Positions 26,644 through 36,024 are shown, counted from the first letter of the stretch. The stretch: 64,000 bases of DNA from Azonexus sp. R2A61 (GCF_021401135.1 NZ_JACBFO010000005.1:124001-188000); one strand, 5' to 3'. The notes: generated by a model from the letters alone, not told the origin. Numbers and translations: made by a program.

Positions 26644-27432
26644 TCAGGCGACGATGTGCGCGCCGGCATCCACGAAGATCGTCTGGCCGGTCATGCCGGA
26701 CGAGCCCGGGGTGCACAGGAAGGCGGTCAGCGCGCCGACTTCCTCGATGGTCACGGTGCGGCCGAGCGGTGCCTTCTGCGCGTCGGATTCCAGCAGGTTG
26801 TTGAAGTTGGCGATGCCGGAGGCGGCGCGCGTCATGATCGGGCCGGGCGACACGGCGAAGACACGGATGCCCTTGGGGCCGAGGTCGTAGGCCATGTAGC
26901 GGACGGCGGATTCGAGCGCCGCCTTGATGATGCCCATCACGCCGTAGTTGCGCACCACGCGCTCGGCGCCGAGGTAGGACATGGTGATCAGCGAACCGCC
27001 ATGCGCCATCAGCGGTTCCAGCGCCTTGGCCATGCGCAGGAAGCTGTGGCAGGAAACGTTCATCGCCGAATCGAAGCCTTCTTCGGTGGCATCGATGACG
27101 CGGCCGTGCAGGTCGTCGGCATTGCAGAAGGCCATCGAGTGGATGGCGAAGTCGATCTGGCCGAAAGCTTCGCCGCACTCGGCGACGACGCCCTCGAGGC
27201 TGCCCGGCTCGGCAACGTCCAGCTTCAGGAAACGTTTGGCACCCAGCGCCTCGGCCAACGGTTGCGTGTACTTGGCCGTCTTGTCGTTCTGGTAGGTGAT
27301 GGCGATTTCGCCACCGAGCGCGACGATGGCCTTGGCGACGGCATAGGCGATCGACTTGTCGTTGGCGATGCCGGTCACGAGTCCCTTCTTGCCGGCGAGC
27401 GGCAGGGCGAAGTTTTCGGTGCTGGAAGTCAT
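26644..27432 (-). CDS. fabI: Enoyl-[acyl-carrier-protein] reductase (NADH)
   Basis: It catalyses the last reduction in each round of fatty acid elongation. The protein has 262 residues with a short-chain-dehydrogenase fold. Cofactor and substrate features are GKKGLVTGIANDKSIAYAVA (14-33), the HSMAF segment (about 98-102) and the catalytic Tyr and Lys in NYGVMGIIKAALE (Y-x6-K, the FabI spacing that differs from ordinary SDRs). The C-terminal PGPIMTRAASGI loop covers the substrate. It is the first gene of the minus-strand block; the two genes downstream on its strand are separated by 85 bases. Confidence 0.95.
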   Translation of the reverse strand: MTSSTENFALPLAGKKGLVTGIANDKSIAYAVAKAIVALGGEIAITYQNDKTAKYTQPLAEALGAKRFLKLDVAEPGSLEGVVAECGEAFGQIDFAIHSMAFCNADDLHGRVIDATEEGFDSAMNVSCHSFLRMAKALEPLMAHGGSLITMSYLGAERVVRNYGVMGIIKAALESAVRYMAYDLGPKGIRVFAVSPGPIMTRAASGIANFNNLLESDAQKAPLGRTVTIEEVGALTAFLCTPGSSGMTGQTIFVDAGAHIVA

Positions 27433-27823
27433 GCGGGTTCCTTGCTGGATTGACGAATGGTAAAGGCGATGGTGCGGTGCATCATTAAAGTCAGATTATC
27501 ACGTTTTAGGTGCCTTGCATTACGGCCCTATTTCAGTCCTGTCGCATGTCGTGGAATGCGCTTCCGCGATACGCAAGGACGCGGGCTTCGGGGCTGTTCC
27601 GTCGCTGCGCCCGAAGTCGGTGGCGGTATCTCGCAGCTTGGATATTGCATTGCGTCATCGAATGACGATGGGAAATTTTCATTCTACTGAAAGTCTTTTT
27701 ATATCATGGTGTTGCGATAGGTTTTTTGTTTTTCTGTGAGTGGCGTTTTGTTGACCCAGCGCAAATGTTCCCCAAACAAAACCACTAGAGTTGCAGGGTT
27801 TTTTCGCCAGGGGGATTTGAATC
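27433..27823. other. 391-base intergenic region between fabI and hoxF
   Basis: This divergent spacer must hold the promoters of fabI (minus) and hoxF (plus). It is visibly richer in A and T than its surroundings around 27660-27780, including long T-runs. I see no convincing sigma-54 -24/-12 element, no clear sigma-70 pair and no gene. GGGGGATTTGAATC before 27824 supplies the hoxF ribosome site. Confidence 0.6.
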
Positions 27824-29620
27824 GTGTCTGTCTCACCCGAGCTTTCCAGTCTTGTCGTGCCCATCCTGCAACGCCACGCGCGGCGGCCGGACCGTCTCGT
27901 GCAGATCCTGCGCGAGGTGCAGGAGATCCTGGGCTGCATCACCGATGAAACCGCAGGCCATCTGGCCGAATGCCTGGGCATGTCCTATGCCCAGGTGCTC
28001 AGCACGCGCGATTTCTACGCTTTCTTCTATCGCGAGAACCGGGGGCGCTACCGCATCCTGTTTTCGGACAACATCACCGACCGCATGCTCGGCAATCGTG
28101 CCCTGTTCGAGCACATGCAGAAACGCTTGCGCGTCGAACCGGGCAAGGTGTCGGCCGATGGTCTGGTCAGCATCGATTTCACGTCGTGCACCGGCATGTG
28201 CGACCAGGGACCGGCGATCCTGGTCAACAACCGGACGATCACCCGGCTGACGCCGCAACGCGTCGATGCCATCTGCGACCTGATCCAGCGTGGCGTACCG
28301 CTGGCGCAGTGGCCGGAGGAGTTCTTCATCGTCGAGGACAACATCCGGCGTGCCGATCTGCTGCTCGGCACGCCGTGCGAGCCCGGCAAGGCGATTCGCG
28401 CGGCCGTCGCGCGTGGCCGCGACGGTATGCTCGGTGAAATGAAACTGTCCAACCTGCGCGGTCGCGGCGGCGCGGGGTTTACCACGGCGGTCAAGTGGGA
28501 AGCCTGCCGCAACGCGCCGGGCGAGCCGCGCTACATCGTCTGCAATGCCGACGAGGGCGAACCCGGCACCTTCAAGGACCGTGTCCTGTTGCAGTCCTAT
28601 GCCGGTCGGGTTTTCGAGGGCATGGTCATTGCCGCGTACACGGTCGGCGCCAGCCACGGTTTTCTCTACCTGCGCGGCGAATATCTCTACCTGCTGCAGC
28701 CGCTTGAAACCTACCTCGCCGGCATGCGTGCCGCCGGCCTGCTGGGCCGCAACATTGCCGGCGTCGCCGGTTTCGATTTCGACATCGAGATTCACCTCGG
28801 CGCCGGCGCCTACGTCTGCGGCGAGGAAACCGCGCTGATCGAGTCGCTCGAAGGCAAGGCCGGCAAGCCGCGCGTGCGGCCGCCGTTCCCGGTGGTTGCC
28901 GGCTACATGGGCAAGCCGACGGTGGTGAACAACGTCGAGACGCTGTGCAAGGTCACCGAGGTCGCCATGCATGGCGGCGCCTGGTACGAGGCGATCGGCA
29001 CCAAACAGTCGACCGGCACCAAGATCCTGTCGGTATCGGGCGATTGCGAGCGGCCCGGGCTCTACGAATACGCCTTCGGCGTACGCATCGCGCAGGTGCT
29101 CGAGGATTGCGGGGCGTCGGAGGCGATCGCCGTGCAGGTCAGCGGTGCGTCGGGCGTCTGTCTCTCCGAGCGCGAGTTCGGCCGGCGCATTGCCTTCGAG
29201 GACGTGCCGACCGCCGGTTCGTTCATGATCTTCGGCCGGCAGCGCGACATGTTCGAGGTGGCGCGCAACTTCGCGCATTTCTTCGCGCACGAGTCCTGCG
29301 GCTTCTGCACGCCATGCCGGGTCGGCACGACGCTGCTCAAGAACATCATGGACAAGATTGCCGCCGGCCGCGGTACGCAGTACGAAATGAACGAGTTGCT
29401 GCGTCTGCAGCAGGTGCTGAAGCCGGGCAGCCATTGCGGCCTCGGCCAGACGGCCGGCAACGCGGTGGCCGACACCGTGCAGAAATTCCGTCCGGCCTAC
29501 GAGCGCCGGCTGGCCGAAACCGATTTCGTCCCCGCCTTCGACCTCGATGCCGCACTGGCCCGGGCCCGGGCCCTGTCCGGCCGCGAGGACACCGACGCCC
29601 ACCTGGGAGAGGAAGCATGA
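27824..29620 (+). CDS. hoxF: NAD-reducing hydrogenase diaphorase subunit HoxF
   Basis: The flavoprotein subunit of a bidirectional [NiFe] hydrogenase, 598 residues, starting at GTG. The N-terminal 150 residues are NuoE-like, with the 2Fe-2S-type cysteine segment DFTSCTGMCDQGPA. The rest is NuoF-like: LRGRGGAGFTTAVKW (NADH site), CNADEGEPGTFKDR (FMN site), GAGAYVCGEETALIESLEG and the 4Fe-4S motif ESCGFCTPCRVGT with a final Cys in GSHCGLG. It transfers electrons between FMN, the Fe-S clusters and NAD. hoxU starts inside its stop (ATGA). Confidence 0.95.
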   Translation: MSVSPELSSLVVPILQRHARRPDRLVQILREVQEILGCITDETAGHLAECLGMSYAQVLSTRDFYAFFYRENRGRYRILFSDNITDRMLGNRALFEHMQKRLRVEPGKVSADGLVSIDFTSCTGMCDQGPAILVNNRTITRLTPQRVDAICDLIQRGVPLAQWPEEFFIVEDNIRRADLLLGTPCEPGKAIRAAVARGRDGMLGEMKLSNLRGRGGAGFTTAVKWEACRNAPGEPRYIVCNADEGEPGTFKDRVLLQSYAGRVFEGMVIAAYTVGASHGFLYLRGEYLYLLQPLETYLAGMRAAGLLGRNIAGVAGFDFDIEIHLGAGAYVCGEETALIESLEGKAGKPRVRPPFPVVAGYMGKPTVVNNVETLCKVTEVAMHGGAWYEAIGTKQSTGTKILSVSGDCERPGLYEYAFGVRIAQVLEDCGASEAIAVQVSGASGVCLSEREFGRRIAFEDVPTAGSFMIFGRQRDMFEVARNFAHFFAHESCGFCTPCRVGTTLLKNIMDKIAAGRGTQYEMNELLRLQQVLKPGSHCGLGQTAGNAVADTVQKFRPAYERRLAETDFVPAFDLDAALARARALSGREDTDAHLGEEA

Positions 29621-30369
29621 GCGAAGCGAACAACGCCAACACCTTTTCGATCGACGGTCAGCGCATCGCCTTCGAACCCGGCCAGACTATCCTGCAGGCG
29701 GCGCTGGCGGCCGGCGTCTATATTCCCCACCTGTGCCACCATCCCGATCTGAAGCCGCACGGCAGCTGCAAACTGTGCACCGTCGTGGTCAACGGCCGCA
29801 ACGGTTCGGCCTGTACGCAGAAAGCGATGCCCGGTCTCGAGGTCGAGAACAATTCGCCGGCGCTGAACGACCGCCGGCGCGTGCTGTTGCAGATGCTGTT
29901 CGTCGAGGGGAATCACTTCTGTCCGGGCTGCGAGAAGAGTGGCAACTGCCAGTTGCAGGCGCTGGCCTACGACCTGGAAATGCTGACGCCGCACTTCCGC
30001 CATGCTTTTCCGGTGCGCCAGGTCGACACCTCGCATCCCGACGTCTGGCTCGACCGCAATCGTTGCGTGATGTGCGAACTCTGCGTACGGGCCAGCCGCG
30101 ACCTCGACGGCAAGAACGTCTTCATGCTGGCCGGTCGGGGCGCCGATTCGAAGATCGTCGTCAACTCGCCGAGCGGCCTGCTCGGCGACAGCGAATTGGC
30201 GCCGGACGACCGCGCAGCGCAGGTTTGTCCGGTCGGCGCCATCCTGCCCAAGCGGGTCGGCTATGCGGTGCCGATCGGCCAGCGTCAGTTCGACGCGCAG
30301 CCGATCAGCCGGCAGGTCGATTACCTGGCCGGCCGTCACCTGGCCGATGCCGAAACGGAGGTCCGCTAG
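29617..30369 (+). CDS. hoxU: NAD-reducing hydrogenase diaphorase subunit HoxU
   Basis: The iron-sulfur subunit linking HoxF to the hydrogenase moiety, 250 residues, homologous to the N-terminus of NuoG. Motifs: a 2Fe-2S ferredoxin domain (about 10-85, HLCHHPDLKPHGSCKLC), the His-Cys 4Fe-4S domain (NHFCPGCEKSGNCQLQ) and a further Cys cluster CVMCELCVRASRDLDGK with a distant CPVGA. The ATG at 29617 overlaps the hoxF stop. hoxY starts immediately after its stop, so the four subunits are coupled. Confidence 0.94.
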   Translation: MSEANNANTFSIDGQRIAFEPGQTILQAALAAGVYIPHLCHHPDLKPHGSCKLCTVVVNGRNGSACTQKAMPGLEVENNSPALNDRRRVLLQMLFVEGNHFCPGCEKSGNCQLQALAYDLEMLTPHFRHAFPVRQVDTSHPDVWLDRNRCVMCELCVRASRDLDGKNVFMLAGRGADSKIVVNSPSGLLGDSELAPDDRAAQVCPVGAILPKRVGYAVPIGQRQFDAQPISRQVDYLAGRHLADAETEVR

Positions 30370-30924
30370 ATGAATGCCCCGATGCTCCCCCGCAAATTGC
30401 GCATCGCGACCACGTCGCTGTCCGGCTGCTTCGGCTGCCACATGTCCTTCCTCGACATCGACGAGCGCCTGATCGAACTGGCCGGCCTGGTCGAGTTCGA
30501 CCGTTCGCCGATCACCGACATCAAGCACTGCAGCCAGCGTTGCGACGTCGCACTGATCGAAGGCGGCGTGTGCAACGCCGAGAATGTGCATGTGCTGCGC
30601 GAACTGCGCGCCAACGCGAAGACGCTCGTCGCGCTCGGCGCCTGTGCGGTCAACGGCGGTTTGCCGGCACAACGCAACCATCTCGACGTCGGCCGGTGCC
30701 TGAGCCAGGTTTACCGCACGCCGGACGGCACCGCGGCAGCGATCCCGAACGACCCGGAACTGCCGTTGTTGCTCGACAAGGTCTATCCGATCAACGAGAT
30801 CGTCCGCGTCGATTACTTCCTGCCCGGTTGCCCGCCCTCCGGCGACACCATCTGGAAGTTCCTGACCGATCTGCTGACCGGGCGCACGCCCCGCATCGAG
30901 CACCCGCTGCTCAAATTCGACTGA
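30370..30924 (+). CDS. hoxY: NAD-reducing [NiFe] hydrogenase small subunit HoxY
   Basis: A protein of 184 residues that carries the proximal 4Fe-4S cluster next to the Ni-Fe site. Cluster ligands are visible in SGCFGCHMSFLD (about 18-29), ALGACAVNGG (about 87-96) and LPGCPPSGD (about 156-164). As in other soluble Hox enzymes it lacks a Tat signal and the long C-terminal domain of uptake hydrogenase small subunits, so it acts in the cytoplasm. It directly abuts hoxU (no spacer) and precedes hoxH by 13 bases. Confidence 0.94.
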   Translation: MNAPMLPRKLRIATTSLSGCFGCHMSFLDIDERLIELAGLVEFDRSPITDIKHCSQRCDVALIEGGVCNAENVHVLRELRANAKTLVALGACAVNGGLPAQRNHLDVGRCLSQVYRTPDGTAAAIPNDPELPLLLDKVYPINEIVRVDYFLPGCPPSGDTIWKFLTDLLTGRTPRIEHPLLKFD

Positions 30925-30937
30925 ACGGAGTCCCCCC

Positions 30938-32404
30938 ATGGTTCAACTGGAAACCGCCGCCCACCCCGAAACCCTGCGCCGGGTCGCGATCGACCCCGTG
31001 ACGCGGGTCGAAGGCCACGGCAAGGTCACGCTGCTGCTCGACCAGGACAACAAGATTCACCAGGTCCGCCTGCACATCGTCGAGTTCCGCGGCTTCGAAG
31101 TCTTCATCGAAGGCCGTCCGTACTGGGAGGTGCCGGTCACCGTGCAGCGCCTGTGCGGCATCTGCCCGGTCAGCCACCAGCTGGCGGCAGTCAAGGCGAT
31201 GGATTTGATCGCCGGTTACGGTCCACTCACACCGACCGCCGAAAAGCTGCGCCGGCTGATGCACTACGGCCAGATGGTGCAGTCGCACGCCGTGCATTTC
31301 TATCACCTGGCGTCGCCCGACCTGCTGCTCGGTTTCGACAGCGACTTCACGCGTCGCAACATTGTCGGCGTCGCTCTCGATTTTCCCGAGATCGCCAAAC
31401 AGGGCGTGCTGCTGCGCAAGTACGGCCAGGAAGTGATCCGTCACGTGTCCGGCAAGCGCGTGCATGGCACCGGTGCCGTGCCGGGCGGTGTGAACAAGGC
31501 GCTGACGCTGGCCGAGCGCGACGAGATGGCGCGCGACATCGACCAGATGATCGCCTGGACGCAGGGGGCGATCGACATGGTGCGCCGGCTGCACGAGACC
31601 AATCCCGGCTTCTACAACGTCTTCGGCGATACGCCGTCGAACCTGATGGGCCTGGTCCGGCCCGATGGCGCACTGGACTTCTATCACGGTGCCCTGCGTG
31701 CGGTCGACCCGGCCGGACGGACGATTTTCGACCAGGTCGATTACGCCGATTACCAGCAGGTGCTGCAGGAAGAGATCAAGCCGTGGAGCTACATGAAGTT
31801 CCCGCACATCCGCAGCCTGGGCGCCGACGACGGCTGGTACAAGGTCGGCCCGCTGGCCCGCGTGCAGGCGGCGAGCTATCTGGCGACGCCGCTGGCCGAG
31901 GCCGAGCGGCTGAAGATGCTGGCGCTGGGCAACGGCAAGCCGGTACATGGCACGCTGGTTTACCACTGGGCGCGGCTGATCGAAATCCTGCATGCGCTCG
32001 AAATGATCGACGAGCTGCTGAACGATCCGGACATCCTCGGCCTCGACCTGATGGCCGAGCGCGGCGAGCGTCGCCACGAGGCGGTCGGCGTCATCGAGGC
32101 GCCGCGCGGCACGCTGTTCCATCACTACCGCGTCGATGACGACGACCAGGTCACCTACTGCAACCTGATCGTGTCGACGACCAACAACAACCAGGCGATG
32201 AACGAGTCGATCCGTACCGTCGCCCGCCAGTACCTCGACGGGCGCGAGCTGACCGAAGGCCTGCTCAACCACATCGAGTGCGCGATCCGCGCCTTCGACC
32301 CCTGCCTGTCGTGCGCGACGCACGCGCTCGGCAAGATGCCGATGACCGTCGAGCTGGTTGATGCCGACGGCGCCCTGGTCGACCGCATGAGCCGCGGCGG
32401 ATGA
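30938..32404 (+). CDS. hoxH: NAD-reducing [NiFe] hydrogenase large subunit HoxH
   Basis: The catalytic subunit, 488 residues. The Ni-Fe ligands are RLCGICPVSH (about 70-79) and FDPCLSCATHALG near the C-terminus. Family knowledge says that the precursor is cut after the His of DPCxxCxxH; here this would remove a tail of about 25 residues (ALGKMPM to the end). The protease gene hoxW follows, overlapping the stop by ATGA. Hyp maturation genes are not in the window and must be elsewhere. Confidence 0.96.
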   Translation: MVQLETAAHPETLRRVAIDPVTRVEGHGKVTLLLDQDNKIHQVRLHIVEFRGFEVFIEGRPYWEVPVTVQRLCGICPVSHQLAAVKAMDLIAGYGPLTPTAEKLRRLMHYGQMVQSHAVHFYHLASPDLLLGFDSDFTRRNIVGVALDFPEIAKQGVLLRKYGQEVIRHVSGKRVHGTGAVPGGVNKALTLAERDEMARDIDQMIAWTQGAIDMVRRLHETNPGFYNVFGDTPSNLMGLVRPDGALDFYHGALRAVDPAGRTIFDQVDYADYQQVLQEEIKPWSYMKFPHIRSLGADDGWYKVGPLARVQAASYLATPLAEAERLKMLALGNGKPVHGTLVYHWARLIEILHALEMIDELLNDPDILGLDLMAERGERRHEAVGVIEAPRGTLFHHYRVDDDDQVTYCNLIVSTTNNNQAMNESIRTVARQYLDGRELTEGLLNHIECAIRAFDPCLSCATHALGKMPMTVELVDADGALVDRMSRGG

Positions 32405-32889
32405 GTGCGCCGGTCGTCGTGTTCGCCGTCGGCAATCCGAGCCGCGGCGACGATGCGATCGGCCCGGAAATCTGCGGTCGACTGGCGGAAATGCTCGAAA
32501 ACCGCGGGTTGACCGCAGAAGTCGAGCTGATCGAGGATTTTCAGCTCAACATCGAGCATGCGCTCGACCTGTGCGGTCGACGGCTGGCGTTGTTCGTCGA
32601 TGCCGGCGACAACACGCCCGGTCCCTTCGTTTTTTCCCGGATCGGCGCGTCGACCGCGCTCGGCCATTCGACGCATGCATTGCCGCCGGAAAGCGTGCTC
32701 GGCGTCTACGAACGGACCGAAGGCGCCGCGCCGCCGCCCAGCTTCGTGCTGTGCGTGCGCGGCGAGCGCTTCGCGCTCGGCGAGGCACTGGGCGCGGCGG
32801 CCACGCGCCATGTCGCGGCCGCCATGGCGCTGCTCGAACGCCTGCTGGCCGATCCCCGCGAAACCGTCTGGGCGGCCGCTGCCGCCTGA
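32401..32889 (+). CDS. hoxW: Hydrogenase maturation endopeptidase HoxW
   Basis: A protease of 162 residues expected to trim the C-terminus of HoxH after nickel insertion. The N-terminus has the family pattern VFAVGNPSRGDDAIGPEI with the first nickel-sensing acid (D in RGDDAIG), and a second acid and His are seen in FVDAGDNTPG and GHSTHALPP. The overlap with hoxH (ATGA) supports its dedication to this enzyme. It ends the hox operon. No terminator hairpin is obvious after it. Confidence 0.88.
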   Translation: MSAPVVVFAVGNPSRGDDAIGPEICGRLAEMLENRGLTAEVELIEDFQLNIEHALDLCGRRLALFVDAGDNTPGPFVFSRIGASTALGHSTHALPPESVLGVYERTEGAAPPPSFVLCVRGERFALGEALGAAATRHVAAAMALLERLLADPRETVWAAAAA

Positions 32890-32935
32890 CGCCGGACGGA
32901 TCGACAGCGGCGCAGCCGGGCGTTAGGCTGTCGAC

Positions 32936-33250
32936 ATGGCCCGAATCTTCGAAATCCTTGCCGAGCAACGCCTTCAGGACGCCGTGCGGCGCGGCGAACT
33001 CGACAACCTGCCGGGGGCCGGCCAGCCGCTGGAACTCGACGACGATCCGCTACTCACGCCGGAGCAGCGCCTCTTCAACCGCATTCTGAAGAATGCCGGC
33101 TTCACCCCGCACGAAGTCCTGCTGCGCAAGGAAATCGCCGCCTTGCGCGAACGCCTGGCCGACCTGCCTGACGGCCCGGTCCGCGAGGCGACGCTGCGCG
33201 AACTGGCGCGCTGCTGCCTGACCCTGCTTGAAACGAAAAACCATGGTTGA
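32936..33250 (+). CDS. DUF1992 (DnaJ-homologue-like) small protein
   Basis: A small protein of 104 residues matching the DUF1992 family: an N-terminal AEQRLQDAVRRGELDNLPGAGQPLEL motif region (positions about 9-34) followed by a helical region ILKNAGFTPHEVLLRKEI. The family is widespread and of unknown function; it is related to a region of eukaryotic DNAJC28. It begins 46 bases after hoxW. Its stop overlaps the start region of the following sensor kinase, so the two may be co-transcribed. Confidence 0.8.
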   Translation: MARIFEILAEQRLQDAVRRGELDNLPGAGQPLELDDDPLLTPEQRLFNRILKNAGFTPHEVLLRKEIAALRERLADLPDGPVREATLRELARCCLTLLETKNHG

Positions 33251-35987
33251 CGCAACGATGACCCGATCCGACCGGTGCGCCGGTCAATCGCTGAAACGCC
33301 GCCTGGTGCTCGGCGCCACGCTGCTGCTGATCCTGACGGTGTGGATCGCCGCGTTGGCGGCCAGCTACCTGCTGCGCCGCGACATGGAAGCCTCGATTTC
33401 CGCCCAGCAGTATTCGGCGGTATCGCTGTTCGCCGCCGAGGTCGACCGCTCGGTCAAGGACCGGTTGGCCATCCTGACGCTGGTGGCCGAGGAACTCGGC
33501 AAGGATGGCGTGCCGGAACGGCGTGTTGCCCAGGCCATGCTGGAAGCGCATCGCCCCCTGGTGCCGTTATTCAACTGGGGCTTGATCTTCGTCGACGTCG
33601 CCGGCGTGGCGCAGGCCAGCGTGCCGGACAGGCTGGATCGGGTCGGCATCAATTACGGCGACGTCGAGGCCTTCCGCCGGCTTGCCGACACGCGCCGGGC
33701 GGTGATCACCGAGCCCCGGCGGGGCAAGCGGACCGGCGAGCCGGTCATCTCGATCATCGTGCCGGTGCTGACCAGGGATGGCCGCTTCGTCGGGGCCCTG
33801 TTCGGGGTGACCAATCTGCTGCGGCCCAATTTCCTCGACCGCATCCAGACCACCAAGTACGCGTCGACCGGCGATTTTCACCTGACCGACCCGGTACACC
33901 GCAGGTTCATCGCTTCGTCCGACCGGGCGCGTGTCATGACGCCGGGGCCGGCACCCGGCGTCAATCCGGTCTACGACCGTTACATCGACGGTTTCGATGG
34001 CTCGGGTATCGCCATGAGTTCGCGCGGGGTCGAGGAGCTATCGTCGTCGCGGCGCATCGAATCGACCGGCTGGCTGATGCAGTCCGTTCTGCCGACCGCA
34101 GAAGCCTTTGCCCCGGTGCGCGAAATGGTCTGGCGCATGCTCGGCATGGCCGGGCTGCTCAGCCTGTTGCTCGGTGCCTTCGGCTGGTGGTGGTTGCAGC
34201 GGCAATTGGCGCCGTTGCAGGAAGCCGCCGGTCTGCTCGACCGCATGAGTGCCGGCGAGTTGCCGCGCCAGCCGCTGCCGATCCGCCGCAACGACGAAAT
34301 CGGCAAGCTGGCCAGGGCCTTCAACGGTTTGCTGGCGGTGATTGCCGACCAGGAAGCCCTGGCCGCCGAGGCGGCGGCCACCCGGCGCTTGCGCAAGGTG
34401 CTGTCCAGCGTGCCGGGCATGGTCTTCCAGTATTACCGGCAGGCCGACGGCCACGGCGTCTTCCAGTTTGCCAGCGAAGCGAGCCGACGTATTTTCGAGG
34501 TGCCGCCCGAGCTCGTCGAGCGCGATGCACTGGCCGTCCGGCGTCTGGCGCATCCGGACGACCAGGCCCATTTCTGGGAGTCGCTCGCGGCTGCCGAGGC
34601 CGGTATGCAGGCCTGGTCGGTCGATTACCGGATCACCACGGCGGGCGGCGTCGGCAAATGGCTGCACGTGGATGCCGTGCCCGAGCGCGATGCCGACGGA
34701 CGCATCATCTGGTACGGCTTCGTCATCGACGTGACGCAGCACAAGTCGATGCTGCTCGAACTGGAGCAGTACCGGCAGGGGCTGGAGCGCCTGGTCGAGC
34801 AACGTACCGCCGAACTGGCGCGCGCCCGGGATGCCGCCGAGGCGGCCAGCATTGCCAAAAGCGCTTTCCTGGCCAACATGAGCCATGAAATCCGCACGCC
34901 GTTGAATGCGATCAGCGGCATGGTGCATCTGTTGCACCGGGGTGGCGTCTCGGCGCAGCAGGGCGAGCGGCTGGACAAGATCACCGCCGCCAGCGAGCAC
35001 CTGCTGCAGATCATCAACGCCGTACTCGACCTGTCCAAGATCGAAGCCGGCAAATTCACGCTGGACGCCCAGCCGCTGTGCATCGGCGAGGTGCTTGAAA
35101 ACGCGGTCGGCATGGTCTCCGCAAAGGCGCGTGCCAAGCAGCTCGCCATCGTCATCGAAGGCGAGGCCTTGCAGACGCGCTGGCTGGGCGACCGCACGCG
35201 CCTGCAGCAGGCATTGCTCAATTACCTGTCGAATGCCGTCAAGTTCACCGAAACCGGCGGCATCACGGTCAGCGCGCGCGCTCTGCGCGAGGATGGCGAG
35301 CATGTCGTCTGGCGTTTCGAGGTCAGCGACAGCGGCCCGGGAATTCCGCCGGCGGTTCAGGCCCGCCTGTTCTCGACATTCGAACAGGCCGACAACACCA
35401 CCACCCGCCGCTATGGCGGCACCGGCCTGGGGTTGGCCATCACCCGCAAGCTGGCCGAACTGATGGGCGGGGAAACCGGTGTCGACAGCGTGCCGGGGAA
35501 GGGCAGCCGTTTCTGGATGACCGTTCGCCTGCGTCGGGCCAGCGAGACCGGCGGCCCGGGCGGAGCACTCCCCGGCGACAGCGAACGGGTGTTGCGTGAG
35601 CGATATGCCGGGACCCAGGTACTGCTGGTCGAAGACGAGCCGGTCAACCGGGAAGTGACGCTGCTCATGCTGCAGGATGCCGGATTGCAGGCCGATGTGG
35701 CCGAACATGGCTTGCAGGCGGTGGAGATGGTCCGCCGCAAGGCCTACGCGCTGATCCTGATGGACATGCAGATGCCGGTGATGGACGGCCTGACGGCCAC
35801 CCGAAGCATCCGCGAGCACGGCGGCCGGATGCCCATCGTCGCGTTGACGGCCAATGCCTTCGATGAAGACCGCGAGCGTTGCGCGGCGGCCGGCATGAAC
35901 GCCTTTCTCGGCAAGCCTTTCGATCCCGATCGTCTGTTCGCCTGCCTGCTGGCGCAATTGACGGCAACGCCCGATTCATCCGCATGA
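33243..35987 (+). CDS. Hybrid sensor histidine kinase / response regulator (Cache-HAMP-PAS-HisKA-HATPase-REC)
   Basis: A membrane sensor of about 914 residues. The start is uncertain (33228, 33243 or 33258); 33243 overlaps the DUF1992 stop. Domains in order: helix 1 (about 18-42), periplasmic double-Cache-like domain (about 45-285), helix 2 (about 297-318), HAMP (about 320-370), PAS/PAC (about 385-505), HisKA with MSHEIRTPLN (H548), HATPase with DSGPGIPPAVQARLF and GGTGLGLAI, and a receiver domain with phospho-acceptor D841 in LILMDMQMPVMDG and K in LGKPFD. It lies upstream of dctA in the same direction, so it may sense a carboxylate, but it is not a canonical DctB. The output partner is not encoded here. 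Confidence 0.9.
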   Translation: MVDATMTRSDRCAGQSLKRRLVLGATLLLILTVWIAALAASYLLRRDMEASISAQQYSAVSLFAAEVDRSVKDRLAILTLVAEELGKDGVPERRVAQAMLEAHRPLVPLFNWGLIFVDVAGVAQASVPDRLDRVGINYGDVEAFRRLADTRRAVITEPRRGKRTGEPVISIIVPVLTRDGRFVGALFGVTNLLRPNFLDRIQTTKYASTGDFHLTDPVHRRFIASSDRARVMTPGPAPGVNPVYDRYIDGFDGSGIAMSSRGVEELSSSRRIESTGWLMQSVLPTAEAFAPVREMVWRMLGMAGLLSLLLGAFGWWWLQRQLAPLQEAAGLLDRMSAGELPRQPLPIRRNDEIGKLARAFNGLLAVIADQEALAAEAAATRRLRKVLSSVPGMVFQYYRQADGHGVFQFASEASRRIFEVPPELVERDALAVRRLAHPDDQAHFWESLAAAEAGMQAWSVDYRITTAGGVGKWLHVDAVPERDADGRIIWYGFVIDVTQHKSMLLELEQYRQGLERLVEQRTAELARARDAAEAASIAKSAFLANMSHEIRTPLNAISGMVHLLHRGGVSAQQGERLDKITAASEHLLQIINAVLDLSKIEAGKFTLDAQPLCIGEVLENAVGMVSAKARAKQLAIVIEGEALQTRWLGDRTRLQQALLNYLSNAVKFTETGGITVSARALREDGEHVVWRFEVSDSGPGIPPAVQARLFSTFEQADNTTTRRYGGTGLGLAITRKLAELMGGETGVDSVPGKGSRFWMTVRLRRASETGGPGGALPGDSERVLRERYAGTQVLLVEDEPVNREVTLLMLQDAGLQADVAEHGLQAVEMVRRKAYALILMDMQMPVMDGLTATRSIREHGGRMPIVALTANAFDEDRERCAAAGMNAFLGKPFDPDRLFACLLAQLTATPDSSA

Positions 35988-36024
35988 CCATTGTGGTTTT
36001 CCACATCGCGGAAACCCACAATGG
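35988..36024. promoter_or_regulatory. 37-base inverted repeat upstream of dctA
   Basis: Arms 35988-36002 (CCATTGTGGTTTTCC) and 36010-36024 (GGAAACCCACAATGG) pair at 14 of 15 positions around a 7-base centre. It lies right after the sensor kinase stop and about 85 bases before dctA. No T-run follows, so an operator or mRNA-stabilising hairpin is as likely as a terminator. Confidence 0.55.

Noticed and set aside
27457-27739. Small overlapping open frames between fabI and hoxF.
   Set aside because: They overlap each other in different frames, lack ribosome sites and have no recognisable features.
27433-27823. Sigma-54 promoter for the hox operon.
   Set aside because: Hox operons can be sigma-54 dependent, but no GG-N10-GC element with TGGCAC/TTGC context was found in this region.
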